DNA of 64,000 bases. It comes from Bacteroidetes bacterium GWF2_38_335 (GTDB taxonomy: Bacteria > Bacteroidota > Bacteroidia > Bacteroidales > GWF2-38-335). The stretch lies in NCBI GenBank assembly GCA_001769535.1, contig MEOH01000023.1, forward strand, positions 16,672-80,671, read 5' to 3'. Shown one piece after another: positions 29,026 through 37,231 of this stretch (its first letter is position 1; every line of letters starts with the position of its first letter). The position numbers and the translations under genes were made by a program. Below the pieces are notes generated by a model. The model saw only the letters and a list, made by a program, of their open reading frames with translations, did not search any database and was not told where the DNA came from.

Positions 29026-30702
29026 CTATCTCAGCATTAAATGCCTTTGGTTAAAAATTCTGATGTTTTCAGGTCCTATTGCCCTGGAAATTTCTTTTTT
29101 TGAATTATCTACAGCCCTTTTATATTCATTTGATTCCATAAAATTATCATTCTGAACAGAAAATTCATTTCTAAAGGTTTTCAGATAACAATCAATCCTG
29201 TTTTTCATTTCCAATAAAACCTTTTTATATTCTTTTTTTCCTGCCAGATTTACCAGTTCAAAAGGGTCCTTTTCCAAATCATATAATTGATCCTGATCCC
29301 AATACCCGGGGTAGCACGCAGCTGAAAACCATGCCTGCTTTATCCAGTCGGCACCCATATGATTCGGAGCAAGTTTGTTCAATCCATCTTTTATTCCTTG
29401 TTTAATAAAATCCGGGTATCTGAAAGCAATATATTTGTATTTTCCATATCTCAGGGCTCTTGTATAACCAGCTTCAAAATATAATCCATCCCTTTTCGAT
29501 TCAGGTTCCAGAAAACTTTTGCCATCAATATTTCCTTCAGCATAATAAAATAAACACATTTGAAGAATTGTGGGGAAAATGTCCACATTTTCTATCAAAC
29601 GGTTATCTTTCATGCCGGAATTTTGATTTTGCGGCCATTTGATCAACATTGGTACTTTGATGCCCGACTCGTAGCAGCTTCCTTTTCCGGGTTCGTTATT
29701 ATTATCCGAAACAAATATTATCATTGACTGGTCATAGCAACCCTTTCTCTTCAATGCATTTATAATATCCCCAATCTGATTATCAAGCAAAACAACTGCA
29801 AGTTTATTTTCATCTTTCCAATTTGCTTTAAACAACATTTGGTTTTTGACCTTGTCTTTTGGAAGCGAATATTTCATTACATCTTCCACTTTGCCTTCAG
29901 GGGTATAAACCGGATCGTTTTCAAAACCTTCAATTATTCCCGGACCATGAGTCAAATTGGTTGCTAAATAAAGAAAAAAAGGTTTATCATCTTTAGCATT
30001 CTCGATAAATGAGCATGCACCATAGGTTGTCCATTCGGTATGATGTGTTTTAAGCCATTTGGCAAGATTTTCTTCACAATTGCCAATATGAACATTATCA
30101 ACAAAATCGGCACCGGTTTTTCTTTTGATCAGGCTAACCAGACTGTCCTGATGAATTCTCAGGTACTTGTCGGCATCGGCTGGAATTAAAGATGAATCTA
30201 AGGCAGGTAAGCAGGCATCCAATTCACTTTTTGAAGCCAAATGATACTTACCCACAAACCCGGTTTGATAACCATTTTCCGACAACGCCTCAAAAATAGT
30301 GTAATCACTTTTAGAAAGAAATGAGTTCCAGTTAATTAAATAGGGATCATTATCAGGGGAATTTTCAACAAATGTAATATCAGTACATCTTCCCGGAAAT
30401 TTACCTGTCAAAAGTGAGTATCTGGATGGTGTGCAAATGGCTGAGGATGTATATGCATTATTATAAATCACTCCATCAGCAGCAAGCTGGTCGATGTTGG
30501 GAGTAAGTTTATTTCCTGAAGAATAGCCAACTTTATCAAACCCAACATCATCAACCAGGATCAAAACAATATTCGGCATTGCATCATTAATAATTGGATC
30601 CAATGATTTCTTTTCAGTAACATCAGATTCATTACGACAGGCAGGCAAACAGGCAGTCGCGAGTATTGAATATCCAAAAACGGAAATTTTTCTAAAATAC
30701 AT
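29026..30702 (-). CDS. Sulfatase (type I), paralogue of the 26642 gene
   Basis: A 558-residue sulfatase, probably a lipoprotein (ILATACLPAC). Key motifs are IVLILVDDVGFDKVGYSSGN, the formylglycine site SAICTPSRYSLLTGKFPGR, TGFVGKYHLAS and FVSDNNNEPGKGSCYESG. Residues such as LTHGP, YYEAGYTRALRYGKYKYIAF-type strings and the C-terminal YPGYWDQDQLYDLEKDPFEL recur almost unchanged in the neighbouring sulfatase, showing a tandem duplication with divergence. The maturase encoded downstream would activate both. TATATTTG on the minus strand (complement of 30721-30728) is the likely -7 box. Confidence 0.93.
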   Translation of the reverse strand: MYFRKISVFGYSILATACLPACRNESDVTEKKSLDPIINDAMPNIVLILVDDVGFDKVGYSSGNKLTPNIDQLAADGVIYNNAYTSSAICTPSRYSLLTGKFPGRCTDITFVENSPDNDPYLINWNSFLSKSDYTIFEALSENGYQTGFVGKYHLASKSELDACLPALDSSLIPADADKYLRIHQDSLVSLIKRKTGADFVDNVHIGNCEENLAKWLKTHHTEWTTYGACSFIENAKDDKPFFLYLATNLTHGPGIIEGFENDPVYTPEGKVEDVMKYSLPKDKVKNQMLFKANWKDENKLAVVLLDNQIGDIINALKRKGCYDQSMIIFVSDNNNEPGKGSCYESGIKVPMLIKWPQNQNSGMKDNRLIENVDIFPTILQMCLFYYAEGNIDGKSFLEPESKRDGLYFEAGYTRALRYGKYKYIAFRYPDFIKQGIKDGLNKLAPNHMGADWIKQAWFSAACYPGYWDQDQLYDLEKDPFELVNLAGKKEYKKVLLEMKNRIDCYLKTFRNEFSVQNDNFMESNEYKRAVDNSKKEISRAIGPENIRIFNQRHLMLR

Positions 30703-30720
30703 TTGTACTGAATTTCAGGA

Positions 30721-30728
30721 CAAATATA
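30721..30728 (-). promoter_or_regulatory. -7 promoter box of the second sulfatase
   Basis: The minus strand reads TATATTTG, a perfect TAnnTTTG box of the Bacteroidota primary sigma factor, 18 bases before the start codon at 30702. The -33 region lacks a clear TTTG, which may mean activator dependence. Confidence 0.6.
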
Positions 30729-30749
30729 AGACAATTTGAATATCTGTTT

Positions 30750-31679
30750 TTAAAATCGACTTGTCCGGATATGACAATATGGTTTTTTTCCCTTCTTTTC
30801 GTAATACTTTCGATGATAATCCTCTGCAGGCCAAAATTTATCAGCAGGTAACAGTCCGGTAGCAACATCATAACCCTTTTTCTCCAATTGAGATATTAAC
30901 TTTTCTGTTATTTCTTTCTGTTGCTCATTCTGATAAAAAACAACCGACAGATATTGTTCGCCAATATCCGGACCTTGTCCGTTTTCCTGTGTGGGATCAT
31001 GTATTTCAAAAAATAGTTTTGCCAGTTCTTCATAGGAAACTTCATCGGGCATGAACTTAATTTCAACTGCTTCGATGTGACCGGTACTTCCGGAACATAC
31101 TTCCTCGTAGGTTGGATTTTTTTTATGTCCTCCCGTATACCCGGGCATGGTCGAAACAACTCCTTTTAAATTTAAAAAATAATACTCAACACCCCAGAAA
31201 CACCCGCCGGCAAAAACAGCTGTTTCGGTTTTTTCTGAATCAGGAATAAATTTCATGGAAATTGAATTTACACAATGCCTGGTATCCTTCGGAGTAAAAC
31301 CCTCGCCTTCAAAAACGTGTCCCAGATGACCATTACATGCAGCACACACAATTTCTGTCCGGCGACCATCCGCATCCTGAATCCTTTTTACCGCACCTTC
31401 TATTTCATCATCAAAGGCAGGCCATCCACAACCTGAGTGAAATTTATCAGAGGAATTGTACAAAGGAGCATCACAATTTTTACACACATAGGTACCCTTT
31501 TCAAAATTGTCGGTATAGACACCTGCAAACGCAGGTTCTGTTCCTTTTCCGATTATTACCCTTTTTTCGGCTTCTGTAAGTTTATTCTTTTCCATAACAA
31601 CAGTATTTATTTCATTGTCTGCCTGCTGACATTGTGTCAGTAGCACAAAAGACAACATGATCAGGACAAATATTTTCAT
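30750..31679 (-). CDS. msrBA: Fused methionine sulfoxide reductase B-A lipoprotein
   Basis: A 309-residue protein. The N-terminal lipoprotein signal (MLSFVLLTQC) predicts envelope localisation. MsrB comes first (about residues 35-145), with zinc cysteines in YVCKNCDAPLYNSSDKF and VCAACNGHLGHVF and the catalytic Cys in RHCVNSISM. MsrA follows (about 153-305), with the catalytic GGCFWGVEYYF and later HDPTQENGQGPDIGEQYLS. The fusion repairs both R- and S-methionine sulfoxide. The order B then A is the reverse of many fusions but is known in Bacteroidota. It is divergent from sucA. Confidence 0.92.
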   Translation of the reverse strand: MKIFVLIMLSFVLLTQCQQADNEINTVVMEKNKLTEAEKRVIIGKGTEPAFAGVYTDNFEKGTYVCKNCDAPLYNSSDKFHSGCGWPAFDDEIEGAVKRIQDADGRRTEIVCAACNGHLGHVFEGEGFTPKDTRHCVNSISMKFIPDSEKTETAVFAGGCFWGVEYYFLNLKGVVSTMPGYTGGHKKNPTYEEVCSGSTGHIEAVEIKFMPDEVSYEELAKLFFEIHDPTQENGQGPDIGEQYLSVVFYQNEQQKEITEKLISQLEKKGYDVATGLLPADKFWPAEDYHRKYYEKKGKKPYCHIRTSRF

Positions 31680-31746
31680 TTTTTCTTTTTAAGGTAAACA
31701 AATTGATGAATTGTTTGTTCATTGTTATATATCATTTCAGATTAAT

Positions 31747-31778
31747 TTTGGTATTTAAATACTTAAATTTTATATTTG
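31747..31778 (+). promoter_or_regulatory. Promoter of sucA
   Basis: TTTG at 31747-31750 and TATATTTG at 31771-31778 are separated by 20 bases, an exact match to the Bacteroidota -33/-7 consensus. It lies inside the longer possible reading frame and therefore favours the downstream start at 31799. Confidence 0.75.
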
Positions 31779-31798
31779 TAATAAAAAGAAAAGAATCA

Positions 31799-34597
31799 AT
31801 GGAGAATCTGTCGTTTCTGGGAAATATTGACAATGAAAGAATTGATGAAATGTACAATCAGTTTTTGGCTGATCCACAATCGGTTGATGAAAGCTGGAGA
31901 AATTTTTTCAGGGGTTTTGAGTTTGCCAGGTCAAATTTTGAAACTGAGCCGTCGGGGTTGATTGACAAAGAATTCAAAGTCAAAAACCTTATTGATTCTT
32001 ATCGCAAGCGTGGTCACCTGTTTACAGAAACAAATCCGGTAAGGGTACGCCGAAAATACACTCCAACTCTGGATATTGAAAACTTTGGATTGCAAAAATC
32101 TGACCTTGCTACCGTGTTTCAGGCCGGCAAAGACATTGGAATTGGTCCGGCTAAACTTTCCGATATTATTGATTTTCTAAAAACCACTTACTGCAAGTCC
32201 ATCGGTATTGAGTATATGTTTATAAGGACACCCGAAGTAACCGACTGGATCAGAAACCGGCTGGAGTCTTGCAGGAATAAAACTGATTTCAGCGCAAGTG
32301 AAAAAATTCATTTTCTTGATCACCTGAAAATGGCTGTGGGGTTCGAAAAATTTATTCATAAAAAATTCACCGGGCAAAAAAGGTTTTCGCTTGAAGGAGG
32401 CGAAGCTTTGATTCCGGCTCTCGACATGGTCATAGAAAAAGGATCTGAACTCGGTGTTGATGAATTTGTTATTGGTATGGCTCACCGCGGAAGGTTAAAT
32501 GTGATCACAAACATCCTTAAAAAGCCATATGAAAATATTTTTAAGGAATACACCGGAAAAAATTATGATGAAAGCAATATCCTTGGTGATGTTAAATACC
32601 ACCTTGGCTACAACAATACCATAAAAACCGACAATGGCAAACTGGTTAAACTGAATCTGGTTCCAAATCCCTCACACCTCGAAACTGTTGGTCCGGTTGT
32701 ACAGGGCATCTCCAAAGCAAAAATTCTCAGAAAACATTCCGGTGATTACAATAAACTGATTCCGGTAATAATTCACGGCGACGCAGCTGTGGCATCACAG
32801 GGGGTTGTTTATGAAGTTGTTCAGATGTCGCAGCTTCCGGGATACAAAACAGGTGGCACGGTGCATCTTGTCATAAACAATCAGGTCGGGTTTACCACAA
32901 ACTATCTCGAAGGGCGTTCAAGCACCTACTGTACAGATATAGCCAAAGTGATAAAAGCTCCCATTTTTCATGTAAACGGTGATGATGTGGAAGCGCTTGT
33001 CCACACTGTGAAAATTGCCATTGAATACAGGCAGCAGTTTCATACCGATGTATTCATTGATATACTATGTTACAGAAAATATGGCCACAACGAAGGTGAC
33101 GAGCCAAGATTTACACAGCCGTTGCTTTACAAGGAAATAGAAAAACACCCCAACCCTTTTGAAATCTATGCAGGAAAATTAATTTCAGAAAAGGCAATCA
33201 CTCCCGAAAAAGTACGGGCAATGCAGCAGGAATTTGATGATTTGCTTGAAAGCAACCTTGGAGAATCCAAAAAATCAGATACTGTTCACATTGAGCATTT
33301 CCTCGAAGAAGACTGGGGTGATTTTAAACAGCCGGGAGCACTGGATTTTAAAAGCTCACCTGAAACAGGTGTTGACATGAATATTCTGTTAAAACTTGCT
33401 TCAGCCCTCACTACGCTTCCTGACAACAAAATATTTTTTAAAAAGGTAGTTAAACTTGTTGATGACCGAAGGCAAATGATTGCTGAAGGAAAGATCGATT
33501 GGGCATTGGGCGAACTGCTTGCCTATGGCTCACTGGTCAATGAAGGAATTCCGGTAAGGGTGAGTGGTCAGGACTCGGAACGTGGCACCTTTTCGCACCG
33601 CCATGCTGCTCATGTAATCGACAATACCGACGAAAAATATTACCCTCTTAAAAACATCAATCCCGATCAGGCCCCATTTGATATTTATAACTCTCCGCTT
33701 TCAGAATACGGAGTGTTGGGGTTTGAGTATGGCTATGCACTTGGAAGACCAGAAGGGTTAGCAATCTGGGAAGCCCAGTTTGGCGATTTTCACAATGTGG
33801 CCCAGGTAATAATTGATCAGTACATCAGTTCGGCAGGTGAAAAATGGGGATTGATGAATGGGCTTACTTTGCTCCTTCCCCACGGTTTTGAAGGTCAGGG
33901 TCCCGAACATTCAAGTGCGCGTATGGAACGGTTTCTGGAATTATGCGCCAATAATAATATGCAGATTGTCAATTGCACAACCCCGGCCAACTTTTTCCAT
34001 GTACTTCGCCGTCAGTTAAAAAGGAATTTTGAAAGGCCATTGATTGTGTTTACCCCAAAAAGTCTGCTGCGTCATCCCGAATGCATTTCGGATCTTAAGG
34101 AAATCGCAACTGGACATTTTTCTGAGGTTATTGATGACCTGGTTGAAAATCCTGATTCCATTATGCAGGTAGTTTTTTGTACAGGAAAAATTTATTACGA
34201 CCTGATAAAAGAAAAAAGAGAACTCAAAGCTGATACTTTTGCTGTTGTCAGAATTGAGCAGTTATACCCTACTCCACTCAATCAGATCAAGGACATAACT
34301 CAAAAATATAAAAATGCCACAAGGTTTGTATGGGTGCAGGAAGAACCTGGAAATATGGGTGCCTGGCCGTTTATTGCACGATTGCCCATTGAAAACCAGC
34401 TTGAGTTGGTATCGCGGCCTCCAAGTGGCAGTCCGGCAACCGGATTGGCAGAAATTCATCAGTTACAGCATAAGAAAATCCTGTCAAAGGTTTTCAGAAA
34501 ATGCACCTGTGACAGGTCACAACAATTTTGCGGATTACAGTGCACCATTGACCATGAAAAGGAACTTCGCAGGAAACGAAATTCTCAGAAACAATAA
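31799..34597 (+). CDS. sucA: 2-oxoglutarate dehydrogenase E1 component
   Basis: I start it at 31799, giving MENLSFLGNIDNERIDEMYNQFLADP, the usual E1 opening. A frame extension to 31703 adds a hydrophobic stretch that overlaps the promoter. The product is 932 residues. Features are the E2-binding N-terminus, DEFVIGMAHRGRLNVITNIL, a GDAAVASQGVVYEV thiamine-diphosphate region, YRKYGHNEGDEPRFTQP, and the transketolase-like half with SGQDSERGTFSHRHA and LLPHGFEGQGPEHSSARMERFL. It decarboxylates 2-oxoglutarate in the TCA cycle. The E2 gene follows 42 bases later. Confidence 0.96.
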   Translation: MENLSFLGNIDNERIDEMYNQFLADPQSVDESWRNFFRGFEFARSNFETEPSGLIDKEFKVKNLIDSYRKRGHLFTETNPVRVRRKYTPTLDIENFGLQKSDLATVFQAGKDIGIGPAKLSDIIDFLKTTYCKSIGIEYMFIRTPEVTDWIRNRLESCRNKTDFSASEKIHFLDHLKMAVGFEKFIHKKFTGQKRFSLEGGEALIPALDMVIEKGSELGVDEFVIGMAHRGRLNVITNILKKPYENIFKEYTGKNYDESNILGDVKYHLGYNNTIKTDNGKLVKLNLVPNPSHLETVGPVVQGISKAKILRKHSGDYNKLIPVIIHGDAAVASQGVVYEVVQMSQLPGYKTGGTVHLVINNQVGFTTNYLEGRSSTYCTDIAKVIKAPIFHVNGDDVEALVHTVKIAIEYRQQFHTDVFIDILCYRKYGHNEGDEPRFTQPLLYKEIEKHPNPFEIYAGKLISEKAITPEKVRAMQQEFDDLLESNLGESKKSDTVHIEHFLEEDWGDFKQPGALDFKSSPETGVDMNILLKLASALTTLPDNKIFFKKVVKLVDDRRQMIAEGKIDWALGELLAYGSLVNEGIPVRVSGQDSERGTFSHRHAAHVIDNTDEKYYPLKNINPDQAPFDIYNSPLSEYGVLGFEYGYALGRPEGLAIWEAQFGDFHNVAQVIIDQYISSAGEKWGLMNGLTLLLPHGFEGQGPEHSSARMERFLELCANNNMQIVNCTTPANFFHVLRRQLKRNFERPLIVFTPKSLLRHPECISDLKEIATGHFSEVIDDLVENPDSIMQVVFCTGKIYYDLIKEKRELKADTFAVVRIEQLYPTPLNQIKDITQKYKNATRFVWVQEEPGNMGAWPFIARLPIENQLELVSRPPSGSPATGLAEIHQLQHKKILSKVFRKCTCDRSQQFCGLQCTIDHEKELRRKRNSQKQ

Positions 34598-34639
34598 ATT
34601 TTTACGATCTTATTACTAAAATAAAAACGCATTAGATAA

Positions 34640-35788
34640 ATGATCATCGAAATAAAAATACCCAGTCCGGGCGAATCAATCTCCGAAGTTCTCATCACCA
34701 GATGGTTTGTAAAAACCGGCGATGTGGTTTACAGAGGACAGGAGCTTGCCGAAATCGAATCAGACAAAGCTACATTGACACTTGTGGCCGATGAAGGCGG
34801 AAAAATCGAGTTGTTTTTTGAGGAAGGGCAAACAGTTAAAGTGGGCGCTGTTGCCTGCAGAATCGATACTTCATTTAAAACTGATGAAAAAACTGCTCAG
34901 ACAGAAATTTCTGTTCCGGGAAACAAGATTGCATCCAATACCAATGATTATTCAGCGCTTAAAGCCACCCCCCTTGCCAAAAAAATGATGGAAAAGGCCA
35001 ATATTGAAGCCGGAGCAATAAAGTCGGATCATAAAATTACCAGCAGGGATGTTATGGCCGCCATGGAAAACAAACCCGTTGTCAAAGAAAAGAGGGATGA
35101 GAATGCTGTGCGGACTAAAATGACACCGCTCAGGAAAAAACTATCGGAACGGCTTGTGGCAGTGAAAAATCAAACAGCCATGCTCACCACCTTCAATGAA
35201 GTGGACATGAGCAATGTAATGGCAGTTAGAAAAAAAATGCAGGCTGATTTTCAGGCAAAACATGGAATAAAACTCGGATTAATGTCATTTTTCACCAAAG
35301 CAGCCACCATTGCCTTGAAGGAAGTTCCCAGTGTCAATGCCATGATTGAAGGGGAAGATATTCTGTATTTTAATTACAGCGATATTGGAATTGCTGTTCA
35401 GACTGAAAAAGGTTTGATGGTTCCGGTTCTTCGTGACACCGAAAAAATGTCCCTGGCAGATATTGAAATCAAAATTGCAGAGCTCGCAAAAAAAGCCCGG
35501 GAAAAGAAAATTTCCATTGATGAACTTACCGGAGGGACATTTACCATATCAAACGGAGGAGTTTTCGGATCAATGTTATCTACTCCGATCCTGAATCCGC
35601 CTCAATCAGGAATTTTAGGAATGCACAATATCGTTGACCGGCCTGTTGCCGTAAACGGAAAGGTAGAGATCAGACCAATAATGTATCTTGCCCTTTCCTA
35701 TGATCACCGGATTATTGACGGACGCGATTCAGTGGGCTTCCTTAAAAAAATAAAGGAGTTGATTGAGGAACCGGAGCGGCTGGTTTGA
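34640..35788 (+). CDS. sucB: Dihydrolipoyllysine-residue succinyltransferase (E2 of 2-oxoglutarate dehydrogenase)
   Basis: A 382-residue protein. It has a lipoyl domain with the modified lysine in [10 protein letters not shown] (Lys 43), a peripheral-subunit-binding segment ([20 protein letters not shown]...[11 protein letters not shown]), and the catalytic domain with [19 protein letters not shown] and the active-site His in [15 protein letters not shown]. The lipoyl motif, catalytic signature and position after sucA identify it as the E2 subunit that transfers succinyl groups to CoA. The E3 gene is not in the window. REP-like repeats follow the stop. Confidence 0.95.
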   Translation: MIIEIKIPSPGESISEVLITRWFVKTGDVVYRGQELAEIESDKATLTLVADEGGKIELFFEEGQTVKVGAVACRIDTSFKTDEKTAQTEISVPGNKIASNTNDYSALKATPLAKKMMEKANIEAGAIKSDHKITSRDVMAAMENKPVVKEKRDENAVRTKMTPLRKKLSERLVAVKNQTAMLTTFNEVDMSNVMAVRKKMQADFQAKHGIKLGLMSFFTKAATIALKEVPSVNAMIEGEDILYFNYSDIGIAVQTEKGLMVPVLRDTEKMSLADIEIKIAELAKKAREKKISIDELTGGTFTISNGGVFGSMLSTPILNPPQSGILGMHNIVDRPVAVNGKVEIRPIMYLALSYDHRIIDGRDSVGFLKKIKELIEEPERLV

Positions 35789-35793
35789 AAGAT

Positions 35794-35898
35794 GAAAGTC
35801 TTTAAAGTTCGTAAAGTCCTTCAAGTCGAGAGTCTGTCAAGTCGAAAGTCCTTTAAGTCGAAAGTTTAAGAAGTCAGAAGCCGGAAGTCAGAAGTTGG
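35794..35898. repeat. Degenerate AAGTC/AAAGTC tract after sucB
   Basis: This tract is the reverse complement in kind of the GACTTTACGG tracts at 24.1-24.6 kb: units such as AAGTCTTTAAAGTTCGTAAAGTCC and AAGTCGAAAGT drift in length from 7 to 11 bases. It abuts palindromic repeat copy 2, as the equivalent tract does copy 1. There is no coding potential. Confidence 0.7.
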
Positions 35899-35986
35899 AA
35901 GCTGGTTATTTTGATTAAACACCTAAATACTTTTAAGCATAAGGCCTGAAAGGCCAGCTCAATTCAGCCCCGGCTTTCAAGCCGGG
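35899..35986. repeat. REP-like palindromic repeat, copy 2 (inverted relative to copy 1)
   Basis: Read on the minus strand, this matches copy 1 (24286-24375) over about 88 bases with only a few substitutions. It includes the CCGGCTTGAAAGCCGGGG palindrome, the GGCCT/AGGCC hairpin and the AT-rich tail. It lies between the sucB stop and the stop of the convergent nuclease gene, where its hairpins may also help terminate transcription. Confidence 0.8.
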
Positions 35987-36019
35987 AAATTATAATAAAA
36001 CAAAAAAAGTTTACGCGAG

Positions 36020-37057
36020 TTACAACTCCTTAGCAATAAAAATATAAACCGGGAAATGGTCGCTGTACCCACCCTGATAAGTGCTGCCAACATAGGTTCT
36101 TAAAGGATAACCGGCATACTGACCTGAACTTTGCATCAGGAATTTTTTATTGAAAACAACCGCTTTATGGAAGCTGTATCCTTTATCAGATTTATTAACC
36201 AGTCCGGGCGATAAAACCAACTGATCAAAAAGATTCCAATTATCACGGTAAGCCAATGAGCCAACACCCTGTTTAAACAATGATTCCATGGGGTTAAACA
36301 AAGTACCATCGGTCATTTCTTCTTTGGATTTCACCGCTTTCAGGTGCAGTTTAACACTCTCGTTGATGGGATCATCATTGAGGTCGCCCATGATGATAAT
36401 CTTGGCATTTTTATTTATTTTCATTATTGAATCTGAAATACTGCGCGTGAGGTCGGCAGCTGCATTGCGGAGCGGACGACTGCGTTTTTCACCACCGCGT
36501 CTCGATGGCCAGTGGTTGACAATAACATGAAGCGTATCCCCGTCAAAAATACCAGAAACCAAAAGCTGGTCGCGGGTTTTAAAATCGGGCTTATCTGCCA
36601 CTTTCAGTCTGTACGATTTAGAACTCAGTACTTTAAAATATTTTGGTTGGTAAATCAGGGCAACGTCGACACCGCGGACATCCGGACTGTCATAATGAAC
36701 TATCTGGTATTTTCTGCCTTTCAGTTTTTCGGTTTTAACAAGATCCTCAAGCACTGATTTGTTTTCAATTTCCGACATACCTAAAATAGCAATACCATCA
36801 GGTGTAATTTCAGTTCCTAACTGAGAAATAACATCCGACATACGATTAAGTTTTTCTTTATATCTTTTTCCTGTCCACTTGTTTTTCCCTTCAGGAAGAA
36901 ATTCTTCATCATTATTTTCCTGATTTACTGTATCATATAAATTTTCAACGTTATAAAACCCAATACATCCGACTGTTACCTTTTTTTCATTCTGAGATTT
37001 TACCTGAAAAGCAACAATAACAAGGGTCGCAAGAATCATCCAAAAATATCTGTTCAT
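36020..37057 (-). CDS. Exported endonuclease/exonuclease/phosphatase-family protein
   Basis: The start at 37057 gives a signal peptide (MNRYFWMILATLVIVAFQVKSQ); the frame extends to 37081 without one. About 345 residues. EEP-family residues are in order: GFYNVENLYD (Asn), GMSEIENKSVLEDL (catalytic Glu), VNHWPSRRGGEKRSRPLRNAA (His and Arg), MGDLNDDP (Asp, Asn) and SDHFPVYIF (Asp-His). The family includes DNases and phosphodiesterases. Export and the adjacent TonB receptor and endonuclease I genes suggest breakdown of extracellular nucleic acids or phosphoesters. Confidence 0.85.
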   Translation of the reverse strand: MNRYFWMILATLVIVAFQVKSQNEKKVTVGCIGFYNVENLYDTVNQENNDEEFLPEGKNKWTGKRYKEKLNRMSDVISQLGTEITPDGIAILGMSEIENKSVLEDLVKTEKLKGRKYQIVHYDSPDVRGVDVALIYQPKYFKVLSSKSYRLKVADKPDFKTRDQLLVSGIFDGDTLHVIVNHWPSRRGGEKRSRPLRNAAADLTRSISDSIMKINKNAKIIIMGDLNDDPINESVKLHLKAVKSKEEMTDGTLFNPMESLFKQGVGSLAYRDNWNLFDQLVLSPGLVNKSDKGYSFHKAVVFNKKFLMQSSGQYAGYPLRTYVGSTYQGGYSDHFPVYIFIAKEL

Positions 37058-37183
37058 GGTCTTATTTTTTTCTTGCAGCAAATCTACGTAATAAAGCGGA
37101 TACTAACACAAAGATAAAATCGGGTTTTTGTTAATTTTTTATTAATATTTTTCAACCTTTTTAAAAGTGACTTTTTTTTGAAG

Positions 37184-37191
37184 TATCTTTG
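37184..37191 (+). promoter_or_regulatory. -7 promoter box of the TonB-receptor operon
   Basis: TATCTTTG fits TAnnTTTG and lies 40 bases before the ATG at 37232. The expected -33 position reads CTTTTT, close to but not exactly TTTG. Confidence 0.55.
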
Positions 37192-37231
37192 TTCTCTTTT
37201 TTAAATATTGAAAAAAATTTAAAAACTTAAT

